From VAZQ01 sp035300505 (lineage in GTDB: Bacteria; Pseudomonadota; Alphaproteobacteria; Rhizobiales; Xanthobacteraceae): a DNA stretch of 13,989 bases. Location: assembly GCA_035300505.1 (NCBI GenBank), contig DATGVJ010000495.1:1-13989 (forward strand). The letters are read 5' to 3'. The notes below the pieces were generated by a model. That model ran no database searches, was not told the DNA's origin, and saw only the letters and a list, made by a program, of their open reading frames with translations. The first letter of the stretch is position 1; each line of letters begins with the position of its first letter. Shown in pieces: positions 6,495 to 13,989 of the stretch. The translations under genes were made by a program, and so were the position numbers.

Positions 6495-7265
6495 TTATCG
6501 GCGGTCGCCGATGAGCTGCAGCAGGAAGATGAAGATGTTGATGAGGTCGAGATAGAGGTTGAGCGCACCCATCACGACCTTGCGGCCCGCAACAGTGCTG
6601 TCGTCCATCACGTCATACTGTTCCTTGATCGTCTGCGTATCGTAGGCGGTGAGGCCGGCGAAAACCAGCACGCCAATGACAGAGATGATGAAAGTCATCA
6701 TCGAACTCTGCAGGAACATGTTGACAATCGATGCGATGAATATCCCGATCACACCCATCATCAGGAATGATCCCAGCGCGGAGAGGTCACGCTTGGTGGT
6801 ATAGCCATAGAGGCTCAAGGCGCCAAACGATGCTGCCGAGATAAAGAACACACGAACGACCGACTGCCCGGTATAAACCAGCAGAACCGACGACAGCATG
6901 ACACCCACGAGGGCGGCATAGAGCATGAACAACATCAGCGCCGTTGCCGCCGTTATCCGGTTGATCATCCAGCCGATGCCGAAGACGAGACCGACCGTGC
7001 CAACCAACAGCACGATTTGGCCAGGCATGCTGAAAATGAACTGGCCAAAGCTGGTCAGGCCGGAGACACGTCCCGCCGACCGCACGATGGCATCGCCACC
7101 GGCCGCCTGGTAGGCCAGCCACGCCGTGACGCCGGAAAGCGCGACAGCTGCCGCCATGTAATTGTAGACGCTGATCATATGAGCCCGCAGGCCCGCATCG
7201 ACTGCCGCCTGGTCCACCCTGGCACCGCGCATCGCAGTCGCGTAGTTCCGGTCGTAATCCGACAT
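6495..7265 (-). CDS. Bax inhibitor-1 (BI-1/YetJ) family membrane protein
   Basis: The 256-aa protein starts at ATG 7265 with GGGA about 6 nt upstream. A 27-residue soluble N-terminus is followed by seven hydrophobic segments, at roughly 32-54, 82-102, 107-129, 136-154, 164-184, 189-206 and 233-252. Family marks are 'GYTTKRDLS' (154-162), 'AYDTQTIK' (207-214) and 'LNLYLDLINIF' (235-245). D209 and D240 correspond by position to the buried aspartate pair that gates the calcium-leak channel of Bacillus YetJ. Family knowledge: bacterial BI-1 proteins are inner-membrane proteins linked to calcium leak, and some E. coli relatives bind FtsH; the role in alphaproteobacteria is not settled. It is a single-gene unit, with a strong terminator directly after it and a 243-nt gap before it. 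That gap holds a TTGACG (7409-7404, minus strand) but no matching -10 that I trust. Confidence 0.92.
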   Translation of the reverse strand: MSDYDRNYATAMRGARVDQAAVDAGLRAHMISVYNYMAAAVALSGVTAWLAYQAAGGDAIVRSAGRVSGLTSFGQFIFSMPGQIVLLVGTVGLVFGIGWMINRITAATALMLFMLYAALVGVMLSSVLLVYTGQSVVRVFFISAASFGALSLYGYTTKRDLSALGSFLMMGVIGIFIASIVNMFLQSSMMTFIISVIGVLVFAGLTAYDTQTIKEQYDVMDDSTVAGRKVVMGALNLYLDLINIFIFLLQLIGDRR

Positions 7266-7508
7266 GGAAGTTCCCTTTCTTTAGCCGGCCCCAAAAGGCA
7301 TGAAGCCCTTACAGCCGGACGATCGCGCGCCGCGCCCCAAAGCCGGCGAAGCACTTCTGCCACAAATCTAGTGCGAGATTGCTTTTCGCGCCAGATGCCC
7401 AGGCGTCAAATGTTGGCTATTGGCAAACACGAGGCTGCCCACCAATTTCCATTGTCACCTTACATTTTACCAAGTCGTTAAGACCGCAATGCGACATAAT
7501 GCGCCTAT

Positions 7509-10073
7509 TCATAGGTTTCGCAGCACCGGCGCCGGTTTCTGGCCCAAAACCCTGAAAGTCCCAATCAATCCGAGGATGACCACGGCGACCACGGCAAATC
7601 CAGCCGCCGCCACGGCCGGCCCCGGCAGCCAGGCATAGGACAGGTTCATGACCTGGGTGACGACCAGCCAGCCCGCGAGCGAGCCCGCGATGACCCCGAA
7701 CAGGGCCGTTGCCGAGGCAATGAGCATATATTCCAACCCATAGGCGAGGACGAGATGTTGGCGGGTTGCGCCGACCGTCCGCATCACCACGGCGTCATAG
7801 ACCCGGTGCCGATGACCGGCCGCCAGCGCCCCGCCGAGGACCAGGACGGCCATCAACAGCGTCAAGGCGCTGGCCCCGCGTATCGCCAGCACGAGGTTGG
7901 CCACGATACCGCTGAAGGCTTCGATGGTTTCGCGCACGCGCACGGCCGTGACCGTCGGGAAGGCGTCCGCCATGGCTTTGATCAGCGCGGTTTCTTCCGC
8001 GGCCGAGCTGCCGTTCGGATAGGTCAAGGTGGCGATGTGCATCGCCGGTGCGCCACGAAAGGTCGCCGGCGAGAATACCATCACAAAGTTGATCCCGAGG
8101 CTTTGCCAATCGAGCGTGCGCAAATTCGCAATCTGTGCCGTTATGTCGCGCCCGAGCACGTTGACCGTGATGGGATCGCCGAGTTTGAGCCCAAGTCCTT
8201 CCGCCACCTTTTTCTCAAAGGAGACGAGCGCTGGCCCGGTATCGTCTGGCGTCCACCAGCGGCCGTCGCTGACGCGCGATCCGGCCGGCACCTCGTTTGA
8301 AAAAGTGATGCCGCGGTCGCTTTGGAGCACCCAGGCGGTGCTTGGATTGGGCTTGAGTTCCTCGGCCGGAATACCGTTGGCGGACACGATGCGCCCGCGC
8401 AGCATCGGTACGCGTTCCAGCGTGGCGCGCGGTGCTTGTGTACGGACGAATGCGTCGAAGGCTTCCGCCTCGGACGACTGGATGTCGACGAAGAAGAACG
8501 CCGGCGCCTTGTCGGGCAGGGCGGCGACGAACTGGCGGCGAAGATTGCCGTCGATCTCGATGACGGTGACGAGAAGCGCAAGGCCAAGCCCAAGCGATAA
8601 AACGACGCTCGGCGTGAGCGCGCCCGGCCGATGGATATTGGCGATGGCGAGGCGCACCACCGCGGAGCCCGCCCGTGGCGCCCGGCTGGCGACGAACATC
8701 ACGAGTGCCGCGACCAGCCGCAGCATGACGAAAACGCCGGCCGCGGCGGCAACGAAAATGGCGGCGATCTTCCGGTCATAAGCGAGCACGACGGCCAGGA
8801 TTGCCAAAGCGCATACGACCACGACCGTTGCCACCACATAGGGCAGGCGGGGCCAGTGGCGTTCGCCCGCAATGCCGTCGCGGAACAGCGCCGCGACCCC
8901 AATGTCGTGGGCGCGGCCGAGCGGCCAGAGCGCAAAGGCCAGCGCCGTGAGCACCCCATAGAGCAGCGCAAGCGCGAGGTTGCCGATGTGCAGCGAAGGG
9001 GCGATCGGCAACGGAATGATGGACCCAAAAATCCACGCGACAAGGAACGGAAGCAGGGCCCCGACCAATAGTCCGGGCAGCGCGCCGATGGTGGCGAGCA
9101 CGATCGTCTGCACGAGATAGATCGAAAACACCCGCGTGCCGCTGGCACCAAGCGTTTTCAACGTGGCAATGACGTCGCGCTTGCGGTCGAGATGGCTTTT
9201 CACCGCGTTGGCGACACCGACGCCGCCGACCAGGAGCGCGGTGAGGCCGACGAGCGTCAGGTATTGGGTGAAACGTTCGACATTGCGTTCGAGCGCCGGC
9301 GACGCATTATCGCGGCTGCGGGTTTCCCATCCGGCCTGCGGGAATTGTTTCTCTGCGGCGGCCGTCACGCGGCCCAACGCGGCGTCGCTTGCATCATTGT
9401 CGGGCAGGCTCAACCGATAGTGCCAGCGCACCAGGCTTCCTGGCTGCAGCAGGCCGGTCGCGTGGAGCGCTGCTTCGCTGATCAGGAAGCGTGGACCAAA
9501 CCCTATTCCGCTCGCGAGCCGGTCCGGTTCTGACTGGATGGCCGCGCGAATTTCGAATGTGGCCGATCCGACGGTAATGTGGTCGCCGGGTTTGAGGTCG
9601 AGCCGTGACAGGAAGGAGGGATCGACGGCCGCGCCGAATGCGCCATCGCGGCGCGCGAGTGCGGTGGCGATCGGTTGCGCGGGTTCGAGCGCGACGGTGC
9701 CATGCAGCGGGTGCGCTTGGTCGACCGCCTTGAGTTCGACCAGTGCGCTGCGACGATCGGCCGTGCGTGCCATGGCGCGCATCGTGGCGGCGGCTGAAAC
9801 GCGGCCCTGCGCTTCCAGGAAGGTGCGCTCTTCGACCGTCGCTTCACGATGGCTGAGCCCGAATGACAAGTCCCCACCCAGGATTATGCGGCCATCGCGC
9901 GCCAGTCCATCGACCAGGCTCGCCGACAGGGAGCCGATGCCTGCAATCGCCATCACGCCAAGCGCAATGCAGACGATGAACACGTAGAAGCCGCGCAAGC
10001 CGCCGCGCAATTCGCGCAGTGCCAGTCGAAGCGGCAGCCAGAGTGTTTGGGAATTCAACATCGAGGATGTCAT
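7509..10073 (-). CDS. ybbP: ABC transporter permease of the YbbP/FtsX type (TesA-linked)
   Basis: The protein is 854 aa. One N-terminal membrane helix (about 29-51) is followed by a large periplasmic MacB-like domain (about 55-265). An FtsX domain with three to four helices comes next (about 268-385, containing 'DRKRDVIATLKTLGAS'). Central helices (410-463 and 485-505), a second periplasmic domain (about 510-720) and a second FtsX domain to the C-terminus complete it. The second FtsX domain carries 'DAVVMRTVGATR', the coupling helix that contacts the ATPase. This double-FtsX layout of about 800-850 residues is that of YbbP. Family knowledge: YbbAP is a type VII, MacB-like machine thought to extract or move hydrophobic or lipid substrates at the inner membrane, and to be linked to TesA. 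The start is ATG 10073, with ATG 10061 as an alternative; neither has a strong ribosome site. It lies 20 nt after the six-helix protein gene, in one operon with the ATPase gene. Confidence 0.9.
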   Translation of the reverse strand: MTSSMLNSQTLWLPLRLALRELRGGLRGFYVFIVCIALGVMAIAGIGSLSASLVDGLARDGRIILGGDLSFGLSHREATVEERTFLEAQGRVSAAATMRAMARTADRRSALVELKAVDQAHPLHGTVALEPAQPIATALARRDGAFGAAVDPSFLSRLDLKPGDHITVGSATFEIRAAIQSEPDRLASGIGFGPRFLISEAALHATGLLQPGSLVRWHYRLSLPDNDASDAALGRVTAAAEKQFPQAGWETRSRDNASPALERNVERFTQYLTLVGLTALLVGGVGVANAVKSHLDRKRDVIATLKTLGASGTRVFSIYLVQTIVLATIGALPGLLVGALLPFLVAWIFGSIIPLPIAPSLHIGNLALALLYGVLTALAFALWPLGRAHDIGVAALFRDGIAGERHWPRLPYVVATVVVVCALAILAVVLAYDRKIAAIFVAAAAGVFVMLRLVAALVMFVASRAPRAGSAVVRLAIANIHRPGALTPSVVLSLGLGLALLVTVIEIDGNLRRQFVAALPDKAPAFFFVDIQSSEAEAFDAFVRTQAPRATLERVPMLRGRIVSANGIPAEELKPNPSTAWVLQSDRGITFSNEVPAGSRVSDGRWWTPDDTGPALVSFEKKVAEGLGLKLGDPITVNVLGRDITAQIANLRTLDWQSLGINFVMVFSPATFRGAPAMHIATLTYPNGSSAAEETALIKAMADAFPTVTAVRVRETIEAFSGIVANLVLAIRGASALTLLMAVLVLGGALAAGHRHRVYDAVVMRTVGATRQHLVLAYGLEYMLIASATALFGVIAGSLAGWLVVTQVMNLSYAWLPGPAVAAAGFAVVAVVILGLIGTFRVLGQKPAPVLRNL

Positions 10074-10093
10074 GCAGGATATCGCGGCCTCGC

Positions 10094-10738
10094 CTAATGA
10101 CTGGGAGCCTGGCGCATGAAGTACGCCAGCAAGTAATGCACCGGCGCATATGCTATCAACGGCAAGCCGGCCATCATCGCCAAGACCCAGATATTGGGAG
10201 AAACCCAGGTTTGCGCCGCCTCGTCGCGTGGTCCCCAGACATAGTTGATATTGACCGGGGTCAGGCCCGCATCAACGCGCGGCGGCGGCATCAGGAAGTA
10301 GCAGATCAGGATCAGGACCCAGGCCAGTACAGTCCAGGCCAGGAATGCGCGGCGGTCATAGCCGAGGGCCCACACCAGATAGATGAGAAAGAACGGGATC
10401 CAGCCGTGGAACAGCGACAATCCGCGCAAGAACGGCGACGTGTCCTTGAACATGTAGTCGGTCATGCCGAGGAGCGAGACCCCGAAAAAATTTCCGGCAA
10501 AATCCACGACCCAGACCATCTGTACGAAGACGATCCCGACCGCGCACATCGAAATCAAAAGGGGGCTTTCGATCCAGATCCCAACGAGTGTGAGGATCAG
10601 CGCCATGTCGCAAAAGTAGAGAAAATTGGTCGGTCCATAATAGTACCAATAGACCGGGATGAGCACGGCCACGAAGGCCGAATAGACGATCTTAAGCCAT
10701 AGCGGGACCAGACCCTGGGTCACCAAACTCATCGTCAT
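10094..10738 (-). CDS. Six-helix membrane protein of unknown function inside the ybbA-ybbP operon
   Basis: The protein is 214 aa. ATG 10738 overlaps the ybbA stop as ATGA, which points to coupled translation. An ATG two codons later is an alternative. Hydrophobic segments lie at about 12-33, 37-55, 59-80, 107-126, 131-150 and 183-206. The most distinctive stretches are 'WYYYGPTNFLYFCDMALILT' near 31-50, 'LSLFHGWIPFFLIYLVW' near 107-123, 'ALGYDRRAF', and 'VNINYVWGPRDEAAQTWV' before the last helix. Aromatic residues are unusually frequent. No catalytic motif is evident and I cannot name a family, though the pattern looks like a conserved protein rather than a chance frame. Its position between an ABC ATPase and its permease suggests a role with that transporter or its lipid substrate; that is inference from context only. 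Confidence 0.85.
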   Translation of the reverse strand: MTMSLVTQGLVPLWLKIVYSAFVAVLIPVYWYYYGPTNFLYFCDMALILTLVGIWIESPLLISMCAVGIVFVQMVWVVDFAGNFFGVSLLGMTDYMFKDTSPFLRGLSLFHGWIPFFLIYLVWALGYDRRAFLAWTVLAWVLILICYFLMPPPRVDAGLTPVNINYVWGPRDEAAQTWVSPNIWVLAMMAGLPLIAYAPVHYLLAYFMRQAPSH

Positions 10739-11445
10739 GTCATATCCTCGTCTTCGATCCGGCCGGAGCGCAATCGCACGACGCGATCGCAGCGCGACGC
10801 AAGGCCGGCATCATGGGTTACCAGGATCAACGTAGTCTTACTCTCGGCATGGCCTTGAAACATCAGGCGGATGATCTCGGCGCCGGTTTTCTCGTCAAGG
10901 TTGCCGGTCGGCTCGTCCGCAATGAGAATGGCCGGATCGGGCGCACGCGCACGCGCGAGTGCAACGCGTTGTTGTTCACCGCCTGAAAGCTCGCCTGGAT
11001 AGTGGTTGGCACGTTCGGCAAGTCCGACAGCGGAAAGTTCGGCCATGGCGCGGTCCCGGCTATTGGGGGCGCCTGCGAGTTCAAGCGGCACTGCGACGTT
11101 TTCAAGCGCCGTCATGGTCGGGATGAGGTGGAACGATTGGAAAACAATGCCCACATTGCGGCCGCGAAAGCGGGCAAGCGCGTCTTCATTGAGGCTGTTG
11201 AGCGCCTGGCCGGCGACCACCACGGAACCACTGTCGGGGTGTTCGAGCCCTGCCATGACCATCAACAGGGTCGATTTTCCGGAGCCGGAGGGCCCGACCA
11301 TTCCGATCGCCTCGCCGCGCCCTATATTGAGGCCGATGTCTTTGAGTATATGCACCCTTGCGGCGCCCCGTCCGAGCGTCAGATTGACCCCGGTCAACGT
11401 GATCGCCGGGCCGGCCGCATGTGCAAAACCCGAGGTATCATTCAT
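10735..11445 (-). CDS. ybbA: ABC transporter ATP-binding protein of the YbbA (LolD/MacB) type
   Basis: The 236-aa protein starts at ATG 11445; the frame stays open upstream to 11604, but those residues are not ABC-like and overlap the divergent promoter region. All nucleotide-binding motifs are present: Walker A GPSGSGKST (51-59), Q-loop Q103 in 'GIVFQSFHLIPTMTALENV', signature LSGGEQQR (153-160), Walker B ILIADE with catalytic E178, D-loop NLDEKTG, and H-loop H211 in 'LVTHD'. The 'HLIPTMTALENV' and 'DEPTGNLD' wording is that of the LolD/MacB/FtsE group. It should power the FtsX-type permease encoded two genes downstream. The first gene of a three-gene operon, it is divergent from tesA as in E. 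coli. A small oddity is 'ALARARAPDP', where Leu is usual for the second Arg. Confidence 0.93.
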   Translation of the reverse strand: MNDTSGFAHAAGPAITLTGVNLTLGRGAARVHILKDIGLNIGRGEAIGMVGPSGSGKSTLLMVMAGLEHPDSGSVVVAGQALNSLNEDALARFRGRNVGIVFQSFHLIPTMTALENVAVPLELAGAPNSRDRAMAELSAVGLAERANHYPGELSGGEQQRVALARARAPDPAILIADEPTGNLDEKTGAEIIRLMFQGHAESKTTLILVTHDAGLASRCDRVVRLRSGRIEDEDMT

Positions 11446-11502
11446 GCGGCGGTTCCGTGGATTTTCCGATTTGCAGGTCCGGGGCCTTGCGCTCCGGCGG
11501 TG

Positions 11503-11530
11503 GGGCCTCGAGGCCCAGCTCTGGGCCTCG
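11503..11530. repeat. Palindromic repeat in the tesA/ybbA divergent region
   Basis: GGGCCTCGAGGCCC (11503-11516) is a perfect palindrome. It overlaps a second inverted repeat, CGAGGCCCAG (11509-11518) and CTGGGCCTCG (11521-11530) with a CT spacer. GGGCCTCGA occurs twice in direct order. It lies 58 nt from the ybbA start and 94 nt from the tesA start, so it could be an operator or a hairpin in either leader. Chance GC-rich palindromes are possible in this base composition. Confidence 0.5.
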
Positions 11531-11623
11531 AAGCTCCGCTCATATGGGCTTTCGATAGCGGCAGTCCAGGCTTGCATGCCATTTGGCGTTTTGTCCAAGG
11601 ACACCGGCGGTTTTCCGCTGAAA

Positions 11624-12298
11624 ATGTGCGCCCGCGGGCTGACTTGGGCGTTGGCTGCGGTCTCGATTGGGGTCTTGGGCTGGGCTTTGGCCGTCAGTTT
11701 GGCAGGGCCAACGCGGGCAGCTGACGATCCGGTCCGGATCGTGGTGCTCGGTGATTCGCTGTCGGCCGGCTATAATCTGTCCGCCAGCGCGGCCTTTCCG
11801 GCGCGTCTCGAACGGGCGCTCGCCGCCAAGGGGCACGCCGTCAAGGTCGCCAATGCAGGTGTGTCGGGCGATACGGCGTCGGGGGGGCTCGCCCGGCTCG
11901 ACTGGTCCGTGCCGCCCGGAACGGAAGCCGTGGTCCTTGAACTCGGCGCCAATGACATGCTGCGCGCCATTGACCCGAAGATTACGCGGGCGGCGCTCGA
12001 GGCGATCATGAGCCGCCTCAAGGAGCGCCGGGTTGCGGTTCTGCTGGCCGGGATGCGTGCGATACCCAATCTGGGTGTCGACTATGTGGGCGGCTTTGAA
12101 ACAATTTATGTGGACATCGCTGCAAAATACGATCCTGTCTTTTATCCTTTCTTTCTGGAGGGTATTGCGGGGGTGGCGCAGTTGAACCAGCGCGACGGGC
12201 TCCACCCGACGGCGGCAGGCATCGACAAGGTGGTGGCGGGAATCCTGCCGAAAGCGGAGGAACTGGTCGCGCGCGTGCATCAGGCGCGCCGGAAATAG
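11624..12298 (+). CDS. tesA: TesA-type arylesterase / lysophospholipase L1 (SGNH hydrolase)
   Basis: The protein is 224 aa from ATG 11624. An in-frame ATG at 11576 would add 16 polar residues before the signal peptide, and neither start has a clear ribosome site. Residues 1-32 form a signal peptide (hydrophobic core LTWALAAVSIGVLGWALAVSLA, cut near TRA/ADD), so the enzyme is periplasmic. The SGNH blocks are complete: 'VLGDSLSAGY' with nucleophile S45, 'SGDTASGG' with G82, 'ELGANDML' with N110, and 'DGLHPTAAG' with D191 and H194. Family knowledge: TesA hydrolyses acyl esters and thioesters, including lysophospholipids and aryl esters. It is transcribed away from the ATPase gene of the matching ABC system. 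The 178-nt gap between them holds both promoters and a palindrome. Confidence 0.93.
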   Translation: MCARGLTWALAAVSIGVLGWALAVSLAGPTRAADDPVRIVVLGDSLSAGYNLSASAAFPARLERALAAKGHAVKVANAGVSGDTASGGLARLDWSVPPGTEAVVLELGANDMLRAIDPKITRAALEAIMSRLKERRVAVLLAGMRAIPNLGVDYVGGFETIYVDIAAKYDPVFYPFFLEGIAGVAQLNQRDGLHPTAAGIDKVVAGILPKAEELVARVHQARRK

Positions 12299-12352
12299 CG
12301 CATTGCCTCATACGGTCAACCTAACGTCAAAAAAGCCCCAAAAACCAAACAC

Positions 12353-12889
12353 ATGCCACGCATCTTTACGGGCCTTGAAGTTCCTCACGAAGTCGCGCTT
12401 TCGCTCTCGATGCTTCGCGGTGGCCTGCAGGGCGCGCGCTGGATCGACCCCGAATATTATCATCTGACCTTGCGCTTCATCGGCGACGTCGACGATGTCA
12501 CGGCCCATGAAGTGGCGTCGCTTCTTGGCCGCGTGCGGCGGCAGCCCCTGGAACTGCGATTTGCGGAACTCTCGGCCTTTGGGGGTCGCCACCCGCGTGC
12601 CATTGTGGCAACGTTGGCCCAGACCCCTGCGCTGATGCAGCTCCAGGCCGAGCACGAGCGGTTGATGCAGCGTGTAGGGCTCGAACCGGAGGGACGCAAA
12701 TTCACCCCGCATGTCACGCTCGCGCGCCTGCGCGATGTGTCGAGCCGGCAGGTGGCCGAATATCTCTCGACGCGCGCCATGATCGCGCCGCTGCCGTTCC
12801 AGGTTTCGCGCTTCGTCTTGTTTTCCTCGCGCGATTCCGTGGGCGGCGGGCCCTATCTGGTCGAAGCTGCCTATCCGCTGGCGGCGTGA
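12353..12889 (+). CDS. thpR: RNA 2',3'-cyclic phosphodiesterase (2'-5' RNA ligase family)
   Basis: The 178-aa protein starts at ATG 12353, 54 nt after tesA. It is a two-lobed 2H phosphoesterase with both catalytic motifs: 'HLTL' at residues 37-40 and 'HVTL' at 120-123. 'MPRIFTGLEVP' at the start and 'FTPHVTLARLRD' are typical of ThpR. Length fits the family (175-190). Family knowledge: it opens 2',3'-cyclic phosphate ends of RNA to 2'-phosphate, and in the reverse direction ligates tRNA half molecules through 2'-5' bonds; its biological role is unclear. It should be soluble and cytoplasmic. The zapE gene starts 12 nt after its stop, so these two are probably co-transcribed. No clear ribosome site is seen upstream of its ATG. 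Confidence 0.88.
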   Translation: MPRIFTGLEVPHEVALSLSMLRGGLQGARWIDPEYYHLTLRFIGDVDDVTAHEVASLLGRVRRQPLELRFAELSAFGGRHPRAIVATLAQTPALMQLQAEHERLMQRVGLEPEGRKFTPHVTLARLRDVSSRQVAEYLSTRAMIAPLPFQVSRFVLFSSRDSVGGGPYLVEAAYPLAA

Positions 12890-12901
12890 ATTGATCTTGC
12901 A

Positions 12902-13989
12902 ATGAGTGGTGACATCAAAGCGCAATATGCCGCCCGTGTCGCGGCCGGCCAGATCGAACGCGATTGCGCGCAGGAAACCGTGCTTGCGATGCTGGCGGGG
13001 CTTGACAAGCGGCTGCGCGAGCATCGCCTTGCGCGCAAGTCTTCGTCGCTCGGCTGGCTGTTCGGGGCGCATGCGCGCAAGAGCGAACCCGTCAAAGGGG
13101 TTTACATTTTCGGCGCCGTCGGACGCGGCAAGACCATGCTGATGGACACGTTCTTTGCCGCATCCCCGGTCGTGCGCAAGCGCCGTGTGCACTTTCATGA
13201 ATTCATGGCCGATGTGCATGAGCGCGTGCGCGTGTTTCGCGAGAAGATCAAAACCAGCGAGGTCCACGATGAGGATCCGATACGGCTCACGGCAGCTGCG
13301 CTGGCCGAGGAAGCGTGGCTTCTGTGCTTCGACGAGTTTCACGTCACCGACATCGCGGACGCCATGATCTTGGGACGGTTGTTCACCCGGCTGTTCGAGC
13401 TTGGCGTCGTCCTGGTCGCAACCTCCAACGTTGCGCCGGATGATCTATACAAGGACGGCCTCAACCGCTCGCTGTTCCTGCCGTTCATCGATTTGCTCAA
13501 AGTGCAAATGACCATCGTGCGCCTGGAAGCACGAACCGACTTTCGGCTTGAAAAGCTGGCCGGGCAGACGGTCTGGCATGTGCCGGCGCGTGCGACGAAC
13601 GGATGTCATGACGTAACTGACAAATCGTCTGGCGATGCGGTTGACGATGCCCTTGACGTCTCTCTGGACGATGCTCTTAACGATGCACTTGACGAATCTT
13701 GGCGCCGCCTCACCAACGGCCACGCAGGAGTCGAGCAAATTCTTGCCGTGAAGGGACGGACATTGCGCGTGCCGCGCGCGGCCATGGGGGTGGCGCGATT
13801 TTCGTTTCATGACCTGTGCGAGCAGCCGCTCGCGGCGGCCGATTATCTCAAGATCGCGCACGAATATCACACCATCGTGCTCGACCGCATTCCGGTGATC
13901 CGCGCCGAACAGCGCAATGAAGCCAAGCGCTTCATCATCCTGATCGACACGCTCTACGACAACGCCGTCAAACTGGTGGCGTCGGCGGC
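12902..13989 (+). CDS. zapE: Cell division ATPase ZapE (AFG1 family), 3' end outside the window
   Basis: The frame is open from ATG 12902 to the last base, giving 362 residues. The full protein is probably around 400, as the usual family size is 370-400. Walker A is 'GAVGRGKT' (71-78), after 'KGVYIF'. Walker B is 'LLCFDEFHVTDIADAMIL' (140-157, D144 and E145). Sensor 1 is 'TSN' (174-176). The arginine finger region is 'GLNRSLFLPFI' (186-196). 'HFHEFMADVHERV' (97-109) is a further family mark. Family knowledge: ZapE is an AAA-like ATPase that binds FtsZ and is needed for division under stress in E. coli; eukaryotic AFG1 acts in mitochondrial protein quality control. A repeat-built acidic insertion is present at residues 245-264. 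It follows thpR by 12 nt. Confidence 0.9.
   Translation, partial: MSGDIKAQYAARVAAGQIERDCAQETVLAMLAGLDKRLREHRLARKSSSLGWLFGAHARKSEPVKGVYIFGAVGRGKTMLMDTFFAASPVVRKRRVHFHEFMADVHERVRVFREKIKTSEVHDEDPIRLTAAALAEEAWLLCFDEFHVTDIADAMILGRLFTRLFELGVVLVATSNVAPDDLYKDGLNRSLFLPFIDLLKVQMTIVRLEARTDFRLEKLAGQTVWHVPARATNGCHDVTDKSSGDAVDDALDVSLDDALNDALDESWRRLTNGHAGVEQILAVKGRTLRVPRAAMGVARFSFHDLCEQPLAAADYLKIAHEYHTIVLDRIPVIRAEQRNEAKRFIILIDTLYDNAVKLVASA
13634..13693 (+). repeat. 12-bp in-frame tandem repeat within zapE (DALD units)
   Basis: Five units of 12 bp code for DAVD, DALD, VSLD, DALN and DALD (residues 245-264), followed by ESWRRLT. The consensus is GATGCNCTTGAC; the third unit has diverged most. The surrounding protein aligns with ordinary ZapE on both sides, so this is an expansion of a surface loop rather than a frameshift. 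Confidence 0.85.

Noticed and set aside
6123..6555. Small plus-strand genes at 6123-6329 and 6310-6555
   Set aside because: They cross the terminator hairpins and the REPIN-like element, lack ribosome sites, and the second runs antisense into the end of the BI-1 gene.
11446..11604. 53-residue N-terminal extension of the ABC ATPase
   Set aside because: The extra residues are Arg/Pro/Ser-rich and not ABC-like, and they cover the divergent promoter region. ATG 11445 gives the normal family length.
11006..11623. N-terminal extension of tesA through an open frame beginning at 11006
   Set aside because: The extension is antisense to ybbA and would bury the signal peptide more than 200 residues inside. 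The real start is at 11624 or 11576.
12308..13342. 344-residue minus-strand frame
   Set aside because: It is antisense to thpR and zapE, both supported by motifs and length, and the product has no family resemblance.

Overview
The window is ordinary, high-GC chromosomal DNA from an alphaproteobacterium. It most likely belongs to the Hyphomicrobiales (Bradyrhizobium/Rhodopseudomonas/Xanthobacteraceae-like). The clues are the Omp25/31-type barrel with an 'ADLPVRRAP' mature start, an orphan Bug/TctC binding protein, the Bax-inhibitor-1 protein, and the tesA / thpR / zapE cluster. Genus is an inference; there is no rRNA or other marker here. No prophage, CRISPR array, insertion sequence, tRNA or rRNA was seen.

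Left part (1-5245): the 3' end of a GNAT acetyltransferase (+) converges on a block of four minus-strand genes. In transcription order these are a TctC/Bug solute-binding protein, an AMP-forming acyl-CoA synthetase-like enzyme, a small outer-membrane beta-barrel, and an exported M20D metallo-amidohydrolase. The barrel and the hydrolase are 32 nt apart and probably share the promoter seen just upstream of the barrel gene. The binding protein and the synthetase have no pathway partners in the window.

Middle part (5246-7508): a divergent intergenic region carries a perfect FNR/FixK-type operator, with 8-bp arms (GAATTGAT) around a 4-nt spacer. It sits at about -41.5 from a plausible start site for a plus-strand gene. 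That gene encodes a secreted protein with an 'N-x-N-x' repeat built on a 36-bp tandem unit. The 426-nt gap that follows holds a 14-bp terminator hairpin, a 68-bp inverted pair of GTAG-headed hairpins that looks like a REPIN (a mobile REP doublet), and the terminator of a Bax-inhibitor-1 (BI-1) membrane protein gene.

Right part (7509-13989): this is the widely conserved divergent module tesA <-> ybbA-ybbP, as in E. coli, with an ABC ATPase and an FtsX-type permease opposite the periplasmic lysophospholipase L1/arylesterase TesA. Here a third gene, for a six-helix membrane protein of unknown function, lies between ATPase and permease with an ATGA overlap. Downstream of tesA on the plus strand are thpR (RNA 2',3'-cyclic phosphodiesterase, two HxTx motifs) and zapE (AFG1-family ATPase, cut by the window end). 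The zapE gene contains an in-frame 12-bp tandem expansion.

No clearly new multi-gene system is visible. The best leads are the FNR/FixK-box-controlled Asn-repeat protein, the REPIN-like element, the extra membrane gene inside the ybb operon, and the ZapE repeat insertion.
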